Source: Streptomyces tibetensis (GTDB taxonomy: Bacteria; Actinomycetota; Actinomycetes; Streptomycetales; Streptomycetaceae). Taken from it: DNA of 64,000 nucleotides. The stretch is from contig NZ_SZVW01000003.1 in assembly GCF_007655005.1 (NCBI RefSeq), positions 310,001-374,000 on the forward strand, written 5' to 3'. A program made the position numbers and the translations under genes. Below the pieces are notes generated by a model. That model was not told the origin of the DNA. It saw nothing but the letters and a program-made list of their open reading frames with translations, and searched no databases. This document shows positions 1-8,196 of this stretch, one piece after another. The first letter of the stretch is position 1. The number at the start of each line of letters is the position of its first letter.

Positions 1-233
1 AGCCGCCGCAGCTCCGCCAGCACCGGCACCAGGCAGTTCGCCTTGGCGGCGAACGCATGCAGCACACGCGGCGCGCAGGGGAAGGCGCGGTGCAGGGACG
101 CGACGGTCGCGGCGACGCCGTCGAGGTCGACGAAGGCGGCCAGCTGGGACCGGCCGGCGTCCAGCAGTCCCTGCCGCACCGCTTCCTGGAGGATCCGTTC
201 GCGCCGCTCGGCGGCGGGGGTGGGTCGGGTCAT
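1..233 (-). CDS. PLP-dependent decarboxylase (DapDC/LysA-like), N-terminal fragment
   Basis: Only the first 77 codons are inside the window; the gene continues past the left edge. It starts at an ATG (233) and has no stop. The visible sequence contains a stretch reading HAFAAKAN, which resembles the YAxKAN motif of fold-type III PLP enzymes, where the lysine forms the Schiff base with the cofactor. The segment before it resembles the strand that opens the TIM barrel of diaminopimelate/ornithine decarboxylases. The product is probably an amino acid decarboxylase, but the substrate cannot be told from this fragment. It lies downstream of, and reads in the same direction as, the PucR-type regulator, 260 bp away, so it may be a regulatory target. 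The alternative is an alanine racemase-type YggS protein, which is less likely because of the long N-terminal extension. Confidence 0.6.
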   Translation of the reverse strand, partial: MTRPTPAAERRERILQEAVRQGLLDAGRSQLAAFVDLDGVAATVASLHRAFPCAPRVLHAFAAKANCLVPVLAELRR

Positions 234-387
234 GGCGAGCCTTCCGGTGTCGTACCGCGCCCGGGACCGCCCCGGGTGGAACACCAGGCTGGGGCCCGCA
301 CCGGCACGGCGTCTTCGTCGAGTCGTCAAAGACGCGGGCCTCATCGACGGCGGTCGGACGCAACAACTCCTCCGCCGGACACAGGCG

Positions 388-403
388 TTGTGCGATACGA
401 CAA
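388..403. promoter_or_regulatory. imperfect 16-bp palindrome, possible operator
   Basis: The 260-bp gap between the PucR-type gene and the partial decarboxylase gene holds TTGTGCGATACGACAA, whose TTGT and ACAA ends are inverted copies with a partly symmetric centre. It is about 155 bp upstream of the decarboxylase start. This is a sequence observation only; a link to the neighbouring PucR-type regulator is inference. Nothing else distinctive is seen in the gap. Confidence 0.25.
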
Positions 404-493
404 AAGGGAGGCCCTTCGATGGTGGCCCGGGCCGAACGGCGCACGGCACGTCCTCGGTCGCGCCTCGTCGCCGGTCACTCAGGAGCGTGTGCC

Positions 494-2140
494 TCAGGAC
501 TCCCCACCCAGACGCAACTGCACCTGGGCGAGCAGCCGGGCGTCGGGATTCTCCAGGTCCAGTCCCGACACCTGCCTGATCCTGCGCAACCGGTAGCGCA
601 GGCTGTTGGCGTGTACGCCCAGCGCGCGCGAGGCGGCGGACACGTCGCCGAAGTGGTCGAGGTAGGCGCGCAGGGTCTCCACCAGGCAACTGCCGCCGTG
701 ATCGGCGTCGAACTCCATCAGCCGGGCCACCGAGGTCCGCGGGGGCAGCGTCAACCCGCGCAGGGCCTCGACGACCTGGAGGATGCCCACGGTGTCCGCG
801 ACGTCCTCGCTCCGCGCGACGGTGTGCGGCCCGGCGGCCGCGACGAGCGCCCGCAGGGCCTGCTCGGCCGACCGGCGTGACGCGGGCGCCCCTGCCAGGC
901 CGGGGACCACGTCGCCGAGCCCCACCCTCACCGCCGAGCCGATCGTCGCCGACAGCTGATCGGCCAGTGCGTTCCCCAGCCGTCTCACCTGGCCGTCGGC
1001 CCGCTCGGGGGCGCGCTCCAGCCCACTCAGCAGCACCAGGGTCCCGCCGCCCGCCGGGACCACCACGACCCGGTGGCCCAGGGCCGCGCAGTGCAGGGTC
1101 AGCAGGCCGTACAGCCCGGGCGGGCCGTCGTCCGCGGCGTGGCCGGAGCCGATGCCCACCGCCAGCACGGCACAGGGCTCCCGGGGCGGCAGCGAGGCCC
1201 GCTGCGCGAGCACCTCGACGGATCCACGGTCCTCCAGCAGCGCCCGGGCGGCGTCCTCCACCAGTCGGCCGTCCGAACTGTGGGTGCGGTGATGGAGCAG
1301 GTGGGCGGCGGCGGTCCGGGCGGCCGCGCGCAGCGTCTGTGCGGCGTTCGGCGACAGCGGGCGGCCGGCCACCGCCGCCACCCAGATCGACCCGAGCGCC
1401 TCCCCGCCCGCCCGCACGGCGCCCACCAGACGCTCCGGGTCCTGCCCGTGGGCGGGCCGGTGCAGCACGTCGTCCGCACCCCACAGCGCCTGGAAGAACC
1501 CCGCCTCCCGCATGGCCGCCACCCGCCAGGGCGGCACGCGACGGCCGAGGATGGTCAGCCGGCGCATCTCGTCCACGTTCTCCTCGGTGGACGAGTACGC
1601 CAGCACCCGCGACTCCGTGTCCTCGATCGTCACCGAGCCTCCCACCAGGCTGGCCACCGCGTCGGCCAGTGAGTCCAGATCGCCCAGAGGCACGCCGCTG
1701 GTGGCGGGCATCGGGGGAGCACCCGCCGCGGCCAGCCCGGCCCTCAGCACCCCCACGAGTTGCGCCCAGGTGCACCAGGCGGTGCGGAAGAGAACCGCCG
1801 TGCCGCCTTCCTCCGCGGCTGCCTGCAACGCCCGTACGGTGGGATCGGACCGGCCCGGGCCGAACACCACACCCGCCGCACCGGCCTCACCGGCCCGGCG
1901 CACCACGTCGACCGCGTGCGCCGAGCTCGGGTCGACACCGACCGCGAGCAGTAACTCCCGCGGTCTGATGACCGGTTCCAGGGCGTCCAGCACATGGACG
2001 CCGGTGACCTGCGTCCGCAGCCCCTGCGGGGCCGTGTGCAACTCCACGGCTCCCACCCCCACCACCGAGAGCAGGCGCTCCAGTGTCCCCTGGTCCCCGG
2101 TGCCCGTGCCCCCGCCCCGCGATTCCCCCAGGTCCGTCAT
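494..2140 (-). CDS. PucR-family transcriptional regulator
   Basis: 548 aa, ATG start at 2140 with a purine-rich AGGGGG upstream. The last 60 residues (about 480-540) carry the PucR C-terminal helix-turn-helix, recognisable from LVETLRAYL, then HFGDVSAASRALGVHANSLRYRLRRI. The middle (about 165-460) fits the GGDEF-like/GAF-like sensory region usual in this family, and the N-terminus (about 20-150) looks like the PucR N-terminal ligand domain. Family members control purine, amino acid or other catabolic genes and respond to small ligands. The next gene in the same direction is a PLP decarboxylase-like gene, so a role in amino acid or polyamine metabolism is plausible but unproven. No signal peptide or membrane segment is seen. 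Confidence 0.88.
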   Translation of the reverse strand: MTDLGESRGGGTGTGDQGTLERLLSVVGVGAVELHTAPQGLRTQVTGVHVLDALEPVIRPRELLLAVGVDPSSAHAVDVVRRAGEAGAAGVVFGPGRSDPTVRALQAAAEEGGTAVLFRTAWCTWAQLVGVLRAGLAAAGAPPMPATSGVPLGDLDSLADAVASLVGGSVTIEDTESRVLAYSSTEENVDEMRRLTILGRRVPPWRVAAMREAGFFQALWGADDVLHRPAHGQDPERLVGAVRAGGEALGSIWVAAVAGRPLSPNAAQTLRAAARTAAAHLLHHRTHSSDGRLVEDAARALLEDRGSVEVLAQRASLPPREPCAVLAVGIGSGHAADDGPPGLYGLLTLHCAALGHRVVVVPAGGGTLVLLSGLERAPERADGQVRRLGNALADQLSATIGSAVRVGLGDVVPGLAGAPASRRSAEQALRALVAAAGPHTVARSEDVADTVGILQVVEALRGLTLPPRTSVARLMEFDADHGGSCLVETLRAYLDHFGDVSAASRALGVHANSLRYRLRRIRQVSGLDLENPDARLLAQVQLRLGGES

Positions 2141-2271
2141 GCCGCCCCCTGTCCCCGCCCCGAGCGTGCCGATGGCACGGCGGCCGATCGGAGACGTATG
2201 ACATCACGGCACTTGTCCGCAGTCGAGACGGCCTCGGCGCACCTGCTGCCCCGACGTCGCCTGCAACGGCA

Positions 2272-4695
2272 CTAGTTCATCCTCCGCAGGACCTGTCGCA
2301 TCCGCCGGACGTCCCGGATCCGCTGCTCGTACGTCGCGCCGAGGGCGAGCAGCAGGAGGCCGGCGAGGGCGGGGGGTGCCCAGCGGGGGAGGGCTCCCGT
2401 CACCTGCACGACGTAGGGGGCGAGTTCGTGCAGGGCGACCAGGGTCAGCACCGAGCCGCCGAGCACCAACGGTGCCCGGAGGTGGTGCCGGGCGCCCAGC
2501 AGGGTGACCAGCAGCGCCGCGCCGCCGAGCAGCAGCGGCCGCGTCCACTGCGGGTCGGCCCAGGCGGCGGCCAGGCTCGGCAGGAGGGTCGCGGCGAGCC
2601 CTGGGCCGTATGCCGTCCAGGAGGAGGCCTGCGGGTCGCGGCGCCGGCGCAGTGCTCCGACCAGCAGCGCCGGGACGGTCACCGGGAGGGTGTAGGCCTC
2701 CGGCGTGCCGACGTCCCAGGCGGCCAGCCGGACCCAGGCGGCCAGCACGAACAGGGCCGTGGCCGCGTAGCCGACGGGGCGGCGCTCGGCGCGCAGGGCC
2801 GTGCCCGCGGCGATCACTCCGCACAGGGCCAGCACCAGCGCGAGCATCGGCGGGTCGGTGACGGCCAGTCCCACGGCGAACAGACCGAGGGCGGCTCCCA
2901 CGGACTCGACGGGCACCGTCGCCCGTGACGCACCGAGACGCGCCGCCAGCAGCGCGGCGGCAGCCGTGACCGCCAGGACGGGCAAGGCGGTTCGGGAGGC
3001 GGGCCAGTCCGCCGCGGCACCCGACGCCGAAGCCAGCGCGGCGGCGCTCACGAGAGCCGCCGGAGCCGTGAACGGGGAGACGTCCGACCGCCAGGAGACC
3101 GCGCCGAACAGCACCGTCAGCACGGACAGCACGACGAGGGTCGCGGACTGGGACGCCAGGGAGACCAGGGTGAGACCGGCAGCCGTGACCAGGGCGAGGA
3201 CGAGTGCGGTGACCTGCGCGGCCGACGACGTGATCCGGCACGCGTACAGGGCGGCCGCTGTCAGCACGCCCAGGACCAGCATGCCGGCGACGTACGGTAT
3301 CTCCAGGATCGCCGGAAGGATCAGCGCCGTGGCCCAGAGGAGGCCGACAGCACCGAGCCGGGCCCGTGAACGCCACGCCTGCGCGCGGACCGCCAGGGCG
3401 AGCACGGCCGCCACGGCCACCGGCACCACCGGGGCCACGGCCGCGTGCGGCGGCCAGGGCGCGTCGACGACCACCGCCGCACGGGCATCCGACGGTGCCC
3501 CGCTCCACACCCGGCCCAGCCATCCGGCCGGTCCCAGCAGCACCACGGCCACGACGGGCAGCGTCCACAGCACGGCCAGCGCCTGTACGGCACCGGAGGC
3601 CCAGGCGAGACCCCGCCGCATCGCCTCCGGCAGCCGTTCGACCCGTACCGCCGCCAACAGGGCGATGCCGACGACCAGATGAGCCGGAACCGCCCACTGC
3701 GACGGCAGCCCGGAACGCGCCACCCCACCCAGCGCCCCCACGACGAGCAGCCCGGCCGTGATCGCGAGGCCCAGGGCGTGCCCGACGCCCGGCCCTCGCC
3801 GGGCCGAACCCACGGCGATCGCCGCAGCGAGCAGGAGCAGCGCCCCGGCGCGGGAAGCGTCGACCGGACCGTCGGCCGTCAGGGACAGCCAGCCGGCACC
3901 CGCAACGCCCCAGCCGCCCACGCCGTACGCGCCCACGACGGCGGTGACCCGCACCGCCCCGGCCGGCAGCAGCACCACCGCGACCGCGTCCAGCCCGGCC
4001 GTCACCAGCAGCGCGGCCGTGACCACAAAGGGACCCGCGTCGGCCGCCAGGGCCCCCAGCAGCAGCGGGAACTGGGCCGCCGCCAGCGCGCAGGGCAGGG
4101 GCAGGCGCAGCGCGGACGTGGCCGGCAGCAGGCCGTACGCCGTCCAGGCCGCTGCCAGCACCGCCGTCGCGGCGGCCGCGTAGCCGGTCCCGCCCGTCCC
4201 GGGAAGGGCCGCCGCGTGCAGCGCGTAGGCGTCCAGGACGGTCAGGGCGAGCCCCAGGCCCGCCACGGCCTCGGCCGTCGACCGCAGTCCCCGCTTCAGC
4301 AGGGCCACGGGCGCGGCGAGTGTCGCCACCGTGACCGCGCCCAGCACCAGGGCCCGCCCGGCGATCCCCATGTGCCCCCAGCTGACCAGCGTGAACACCG
4401 CCGCCGCGAGCGTGAGCAGGACACCGCCGAGGACCAGCAGCGCGTTCTGCACGCTGGGCGCGGCCGTCTCCGCTCGCGGCGGTGCGGGTGCGGTGTGCGG
4501 CGGCTGCGGTGACGCCTGGGCGGGCGACGGCTGTGTCCGGTGCAGGGCCGCGACCAGCCAGGCGCGACGGGCCAGCAACTGGGAGCGCCGGGCGTCCAGT
4601 TGCCAGAGTTCGGCATCGAGGAGCCGCAACTCCTCGGCCGGGGGCGGAAGATGGGTCATGTACCGCAGTGTGGTCCGCGTCACCTCGTACGGCAT
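2272..4695 (-). CDS. large polytopic membrane protein of unknown function
   Basis: 807 aa. After a hydrophilic, Pro/Ala-rich N-terminal stretch of about 90 residues, the rest is a nearly continuous series of hydrophobic segments, roughly twenty, rich in Ala, Leu and Val with short charged loops. No catalytic motif or transporter signature is recognised. The N-terminal part (LRLLDAELWQLDARRSQLLARRAWL) looks helical and may form a coiled coil or a small cytoplasmic domain. ATG 4695 is the longest start; an in-frame ATG at 4659 (MTHLPPP) is an alternative, and neither has a convincing Shine-Dalgarno sequence. The gene is divergent from the SRPBCC gene across about 60 bp. Such long multi-pass proteins are common in Streptomyces and mostly uncharacterised. 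Confidence 0.75.
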   Translation of the reverse strand: MPYEVTRTTLRYMTHLPPPAEELRLLDAELWQLDARRSQLLARRAWLVAALHRTQPSPAQASPQPPHTAPAPPRAETAAPSVQNALLVLGGVLLTLAAAVFTLVSWGHMGIAGRALVLGAVTVATLAAPVALLKRGLRSTAEAVAGLGLALTVLDAYALHAAALPGTGGTGYAAAATAVLAAAWTAYGLLPATSALRLPLPCALAAAQFPLLLGALAADAGPFVVTAALLVTAGLDAVAVVLLPAGAVRVTAVVGAYGVGGWGVAGAGWLSLTADGPVDASRAGALLLLAAAIAVGSARRGPGVGHALGLAITAGLLVVGALGGVARSGLPSQWAVPAHLVVGIALLAAVRVERLPEAMRRGLAWASGAVQALAVLWTLPVVAVVLLGPAGWLGRVWSGAPSDARAAVVVDAPWPPHAAVAPVVPVAVAAVLALAVRAQAWRSRARLGAVGLLWATALILPAILEIPYVAGMLVLGVLTAAALYACRITSSAAQVTALVLALVTAAGLTLVSLASQSATLVVLSVLTVLFGAVSWRSDVSPFTAPAALVSAAALASASGAAADWPASRTALPVLAVTAAAALLAARLGASRATVPVESVGAALGLFAVGLAVTDPPMLALVLALCGVIAAGTALRAERRPVGYAATALFVLAAWVRLAAWDVGTPEAYTLPVTVPALLVGALRRRRDPQASSWTAYGPGLAATLLPSLAAAWADPQWTRPLLLGGAALLVTLLGARHHLRAPLVLGGSVLTLVALHELAPYVVQVTGALPRWAPPALAGLLLLALGATYEQRIRDVRRMRQVLRRMN

Positions 4696-4703
4696 GAGTG
4701 CGG

Positions 4704-4723
4704 GTACTCAGGCGCGTACTCAG
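4704..4723. promoter_or_regulatory. two direct GTACTCAG repeats in a divergent promoter gap
   Basis: GTACTCAG occurs at 4704-4711 and again at 4716-4723, a 12-bp spacing, inside the roughly 60-bp gap between the divergent membrane protein gene and SRPBCC gene. Same-face spacing and position suit a regulator-binding site or promoter elements. No known regulator is assigned. Confidence 0.3.
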
Positions 4724-4756
4724 ACAGTCCGCGCCGTGAGTGGGCAGACTGCCGGA

Positions 4757-5203
4757 ATGGACTTCAACCATTACCGCTTCCGCACCCTGTGGACCCTGCC
4801 GACACCACCGGCCAGGGTGTACGGCGTGCTGGAGCGCCCCGAGGACTACCCGCGCTGGTGGCGCCAGGTCCAGGAGGTGACCCGGCTCGACGACACCACC
4901 GGGGTGATCCGCATCCGCTCCGTCCTGCCGTACGACATCACATTCACGGCGCGGGAAGCGCGGCGCGACCCCGCGGCCGGCGTGCTGGAGACCGCCCTGT
5001 CCGGGGACATCGAAGGCTGGGCACGCTGGACCGTCACACCGCACCGGGCGGGCAGCCTCGCGCGGTACGACCAGGTCGTCAGCGTGCACAAGCCGCTGCT
5101 GCGGCGCCTCGCCGTACCGGGACGGCCCCTCTTCCGCGCCAATCACGCGCTGATGATGCGGTCCGGACGGCGCGGACTCCTCCGGCACCTTCAAGCGGTT
5201 TGA
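4757..5203 (+). CDS. SRPBCC (START/Bet v1-like) family protein
   Basis: 148 aa from ATG 4757. The sequence follows the polyketide cyclase/START-like pattern: a first strand (FNHYRFRTLWTLPTPPARVYGVL), a helix ending in RPEDYPRWW, then alternating beta-strands (GVIRIRSVLPYDITFTAREAR) and a long C-terminal helix that ends LLRHLQAV. The fold makes a hydrophobic cavity and is used for lipid or aromatic binding, or cyclase/hydratase chemistry. The RPEDYPRWW segment is typical of the ligand-binding START-like subgroup. It is a single gene, divergent from the membrane protein and followed by tRNA-Val. The ligand is unknown. Confidence 0.7.
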   Translation: MDFNHYRFRTLWTLPTPPARVYGVLERPEDYPRWWRQVQEVTRLDDTTGVIRIRSVLPYDITFTAREARRDPAAGVLETALSGDIEGWARWTVTPHRAGSLARYDQVVSVHKPLLRRLAVPGRPLFRANHALMMRSGRRGLLRHLQAV

Positions 5204-5242
5204 AGGAAGCGTGCCCGGACCTGTATGGTTCAGTGCGTTCCC

Positions 5243-5314
5243 GGGCGATTAGCTCAGTGGGAGAGCGCTTCGTTCACACCGAAGAGGTCACTGGTTCGAA
5301 CCCAGTATCGCCCA
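5243..5314 (+). tRNA. tRNA-Val (anticodon CAC)
   Basis: A complete 72-nt cloverleaf can be drawn. The acceptor stem is GGGCGAT paired with ATCGCCC, the D-arm contains TAGCTCAGTGGGAGAGC, the anticodon stem is CTTCG/CGAAG around the loop TTCACAC, and the T-arm has CTGGTTCGAACCCAG. The anticodon CAC reads GTG, a common valine codon in this genome type. The discriminator base is A, and CCA is not encoded. A strong terminator follows. Confidence 0.96.
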
Positions 5315-5324
5315 CCGGAAACAG

Positions 5325-5353
5325 CCGGTCCGTCGCAGACGGACCGGTTTTTT
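5325..5353 (+). terminator. Rho-independent terminator after tRNA-Val
   Basis: A perfect 10-bp stem (CCGGTCCGTC/GACGGACCGG) with a GCA loop is followed by six T residues. It ends tRNA-Val transcription and lies between the tRNA and the convergent exonuclease gene. Confidence 0.9.
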
Positions 5354-5386
5354 CATGCCCGCGCGGGCCCCACGCCAGATGCGTGC

Positions 5387-6115
5387 TCAGGCCGCCGCCG
5401 GCAGGTCCGGACGCAGCGGCCACGCCGGGTCGACCGCCTCGTCCACACCGCTGCGGGCGAACCACGCCTGCAGGCCCCGCGCCTGCGCCGCGTGCCACAC
5501 CGCCTGCAGGGTGTGCAGCTCACCCGGGGCGAGACGCTCCAGCCGGGACGCGAACCGGCGGCCCACCGCCCGGGTGACCTCCAGCGCCGCCACCGCGTCG
5601 GCCGCCGCGTCGTGCGCGCCCTCCAGGGCCACGCCGTAGTGCGCGCACAGGTCGGTCAGGGTGCGGCGGCCCTTGCGGTAGCGGTCCAAATGCTTGTCCA
5701 GGACCCGCGGGTCGAGCACGGACAGCGGCGCCGACTCGAACCAGCGGTCGAGCGCCGAGGCACGGTGGCGGCGCAACTCCCGGTCGAGCAGGGTCAGGTC
5801 GAACGGCGCGTTCATCACCACGACCGGCCGCCCCGCGTGTGCCTGCTCCGCCAGCGCCTGCGCTATCTCGTACATCACCGGCGCCGGCCACCGGCCGTTG
5901 CGCTGCAGGTGCTCCTCCGTCAGCCCGTGCACCGCCGTCGCCTCGGCGGGCACCGGCACCCCCGGGTTCACGAGCCAGCGGCTCACCCGCGGCCGGATGC
6001 CCGGCGCGTCCTGGACCACGACGGCGGCCGACACGATCCGGTCGGTCTCGACGTCCACGCCCGTCGTCTCCGTGTCGAAGGCGGCCAGCGGCCCCTCGTA
6101 CCAGCACGTCGTCAT
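5387..6115 (-). CDS. DnaQ-like 3'-5' exonuclease (DEDDh)
   Basis: 242 aa. ATG 6115 is preferred over GTG 6121 because GAGGGG lies 8 nt before it. Exo motif I is FDTETTG (about residues 13-19), motif II lies around MNAPFDLTLLDREL, and the last motif is the HDAAADAVA segment, with the His and Asp expected in DEDDh enzymes. The protein is a stand-alone exonuclease domain, as in the epsilon subunit, RNase T and related proteins. It probably degrades 3' ends of DNA or RNA in repair or processing. It converges with tRNA-Val. No polymerase or helicase domain is attached. Confidence 0.85.
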   Translation of the reverse strand: MTTCWYEGPLAAFDTETTGVDVETDRIVSAAVVVQDAPGIRPRVSRWLVNPGVPVPAEATAVHGLTEEHLQRNGRWPAPVMYEIAQALAEQAHAGRPVVVMNAPFDLTLLDRELRRHRASALDRWFESAPLSVLDPRVLDKHLDRYRKGRRTLTDLCAHYGVALEGAHDAAADAVAALEVTRAVGRRFASRLERLAPGELHTLQAVWHAAQARGLQAWFARSGVDEAVDPAWPLRPDLPAAA

Positions 6116-6283
6116 AGCCACACAACCCCTCGTTCACCTTCGGCAGTTGACGCACCGTCCGCTGCCCGATCCGGTGATACCCGGGCTGTTTGCGCCGTAC
6201 GCCGGAAGGAGACAACAGGAGTACGGGTCGTTGCAGTTCAGCGGCCCGCACGGGGAAACACTTGTTCTGGAAGGCTGTTGGCC

Positions 6284-6850
6284 ATGGCCATTGCGCAGCC
6301 CGAACGGGGCGGGCTGCTGCCCGAGCGCACGGCTCCCTCCCGCGGCACTCTCGCCACCACCGCCTGCATGGAGACACTGCAGGTCGGCTATCTGCACGCC
6401 GTCGCGGCAGCCGCCGGCTGTTCGCTGTCCCAGCCCTTTCCCGACAACGGCATCGACTGGCACGTCAGCCACAGCGCCCCCGGGCACACGGTCGACGACG
6501 AGGTCACCATCAAGGTGCAGCTCAAGGCCACCTACCAGCTGCCGCCCCACCCACCCGGCCGTACCTTCTCCTTCACCCTCGACAACGACCACCTGGCGAA
6601 GCTCGCCCGCACACCCGTGTCGGTGCACAAGATCCTCGTGGTGATGCTGGTGCCGCGCTCCCAGGACGACTGGCTGCGCGCCGGCCACGACCGGCTGGAC
6701 CTGCGGCACTGCTGCTACTGGACCAACCTCGCCGGACAGCCGATCACCGGCCGCCGCCGCACCACCGTGCGGATACCGACCTCACGCATCTTCGACGACC
6801 GGGCCCTGTGCGAGATCATGACGCGGGTCGGGACGGGAGGGAAACCGTGA
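6284..6850 (+). CDS. DUF4365-like protein (possible nuclease fold)
   Basis: 188 aa from ATG 6284, with GGAAGG 9 nt upstream. The central region (GIDWHVSH, then a spacer, then KVQLKAT) resembles the DUF4365 family, where an Asp followed by a QxK motif suggests a PD-(D/E)xK nuclease-like core. The C-terminal half is rich in Arg, Asp and His. Its stop overlaps the next gene's GTG start by 4 nt (GTGA), so the two are translationally coupled. Family assignment rests on motif similarity from memory. Nuclease activity is inference. Confidence 0.6.
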   Translation: MAIAQPERGGLLPERTAPSRGTLATTACMETLQVGYLHAVAAAAGCSLSQPFPDNGIDWHVSHSAPGHTVDDEVTIKVQLKATYQLPPHPPGRTFSFTLDNDHLAKLARTPVSVHKILVVMLVPRSQDDWLRAGHDRLDLRHCCYWTNLAGQPITGRRRTTVRIPTSRIFDDRALCEIMTRVGTGGKP

Positions 6851-8073
6851 CGCACCGCCCGACCGAGGAGCCACTGAGGCAGGTCCGGCCGCACCCCGTC
6901 GACACCACCTGGAGCGGTTCACCGCCCGAGCCGCTCGATCCCGCCGGTATCGACCCGGCGGTGCTGGGCGCCCTGCTGAGCCGGCACGGCTGGCAGCGGC
7001 GCGGCGGCGCCCCCGGACGCTACGGCCGCTGGACCCCGCCCGGTCCCGGCGGCAGCGGCACCAGCCTCCTGGTGCCGGAGAGCCGCGCCTTCCCCGACAG
7101 CGACGAGCTGCTCGGCGAGGCCCTGCTCGCCCTGTCCCGCAGCGGCTCGCCCTCCGCCCGTGAGGTCCTCGTCTCCCTCGCCGTGCCCAGCGACGAGATC
7201 CGCTGGTGGCACGACGTCCCCGCCGGGCCCGCCGCCGCGGCGTCCTGGACCGTCGAGGACCGGCTGCGCGGCGCCGCCCGCCGGATGCTGCTCGCCGCGG
7301 CCCTGGCCACCCGCGCCCGGGCCGGCTACCACGGCGCCCGTCACCGTCGCTCCGCCGCCGCGGCCCTGGAGAACGTCCTCGTCGGCTCCGCCGCCGACGG
7401 CCGGCTCACCGCGTTCGTGCCCGTCGCCGGCGGCCGCCCGCTGGCCGTACGCCTCCACCAGGCGCTGTTCGCCGCCCGGGAGGCCATCGACTACCAGCGG
7501 GCCACCGGCGGCATGGACGGCTTCGACACCGCCGTCGAGGCCGGGGTGAGCCACGAACTCACCGAGGCCCTGGTGACCCTCGTCCGGGGCACGGAGGGGG
7601 CCCGGATCGCCGTCGAGTGGGCCCCGGCAGCCGGTGTTCCCGAGGGCTGCTCGCCCGCCGCCGAGCCCGTCGAGTTCTCGCCCGGCGACCTGGCCGTGCT
7701 GCGCGAGGCGGGCGCCCGTTACCTGCGTGAGGAACCCGCCGTGCCGGTGCGGATCACGGGAGCGGTGGTACGGCTGCGCCGGTCCGGGCCGCGCGGCGAC
7801 GGCACCGTACGGCTGCGCGTGCTGGCCGGGGCCGACGTCCCGAACGTCCGGATCACCCTCGACGAGGACGCGTACCGGATCGCCGGGCACGCCCATCTCG
7901 TGGGGCTTCCGGTCCGGGTGCAGGGGCGGCTGGAGAGCCGGGGCGGCTTCCGCCGCCTCACCGGTGCCCACGGCGTCGTGCCGGTCCAGGTCGACGACGC
8001 CGAGCGGGACCGCCTGATGAAGGAGCTCCACGAGAACCTCGACTTCTTCGAGGGGGCCTGCGAAGGGGACTGA
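6847..8073 (+). CDS. conserved hypothetical protein coupled to the DUF4365 gene
   Basis: 408 aa from a GTG that overlaps the stop of the preceding gene. The N-terminal half is Pro/Gly/Arg-rich, and the middle is helical (LEDRLRGAARRMLLAAALATRARAG). The last 90 residues look like a beta-rich module (VRITGAVVRLRRSG to LVGLPVRVQGRLESRGGFRRL) that could be an OB-like fold. No catalytic motif, signal peptide or membrane segment is recognised. The coupling suggests it works with the DUF4365 protein. The function is unknown. Confidence 0.65.
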   Translation: MTHRPTEEPLRQVRPHPVDTTWSGSPPEPLDPAGIDPAVLGALLSRHGWQRRGGAPGRYGRWTPPGPGGSGTSLLVPESRAFPDSDELLGEALLALSRSGSPSAREVLVSLAVPSDEIRWWHDVPAGPAAAASWTVEDRLRGAARRMLLAAALATRARAGYHGARHRRSAAAALENVLVGSAADGRLTAFVPVAGGRPLAVRLHQALFAAREAIDYQRATGGMDGFDTAVEAGVSHELTEALVTLVRGTEGARIAVEWAPAAGVPEGCSPAAEPVEFSPGDLAVLREAGARYLREEPAVPVRITGAVVRLRRSGPRGDGTVRLRVLAGADVPNVRITLDEDAYRIAGHAHLVGLPVRVQGRLESRGGFRRLTGAHGVVPVQVDDAERDRLMKELHENLDFFEGACEGD

Positions 8074-8126
8074 CGAAGCCTGCGCCAGGGGGCTGCCGGG
8101 GCTGATTTCGCGTCGGGCGGTCCCGG

Positions 8127-8140
8127 GTCGGTACGATCCT
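8127..8140 (+). promoter_or_regulatory. probable thrS promoter -10 region
   Basis: A TACGAT hexamer at about 8132-8137 sits in the gap before thrS, around 60 bp upstream of the GTG start, and fits the Streptomyces vegetative -10 (TAnnnT). No T-box-like leader is seen; the gap is too short and lacks the conserved T-box sequence. Confidence 0.4.
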
Positions 8141-8196
8141 TACTCGTGCGCGCGCTCGGGTATGGCGCCGCAGCCCCCTTCAGTCAGGAGAGACCG

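Noticed and set aside
2204..5194. Very long open frame on the minus strand (about 1000 codons)
   Set aside because: It is a high-GC shadow overlapping the membrane protein and SRPBCC genes; its composition is Arg/Gly/Pro-rich with no domain.
8074..8196. T-box leader before thrS
   Set aside because: The gap is short and lacks the conserved T-box sequence and terminator/antiterminator pair.
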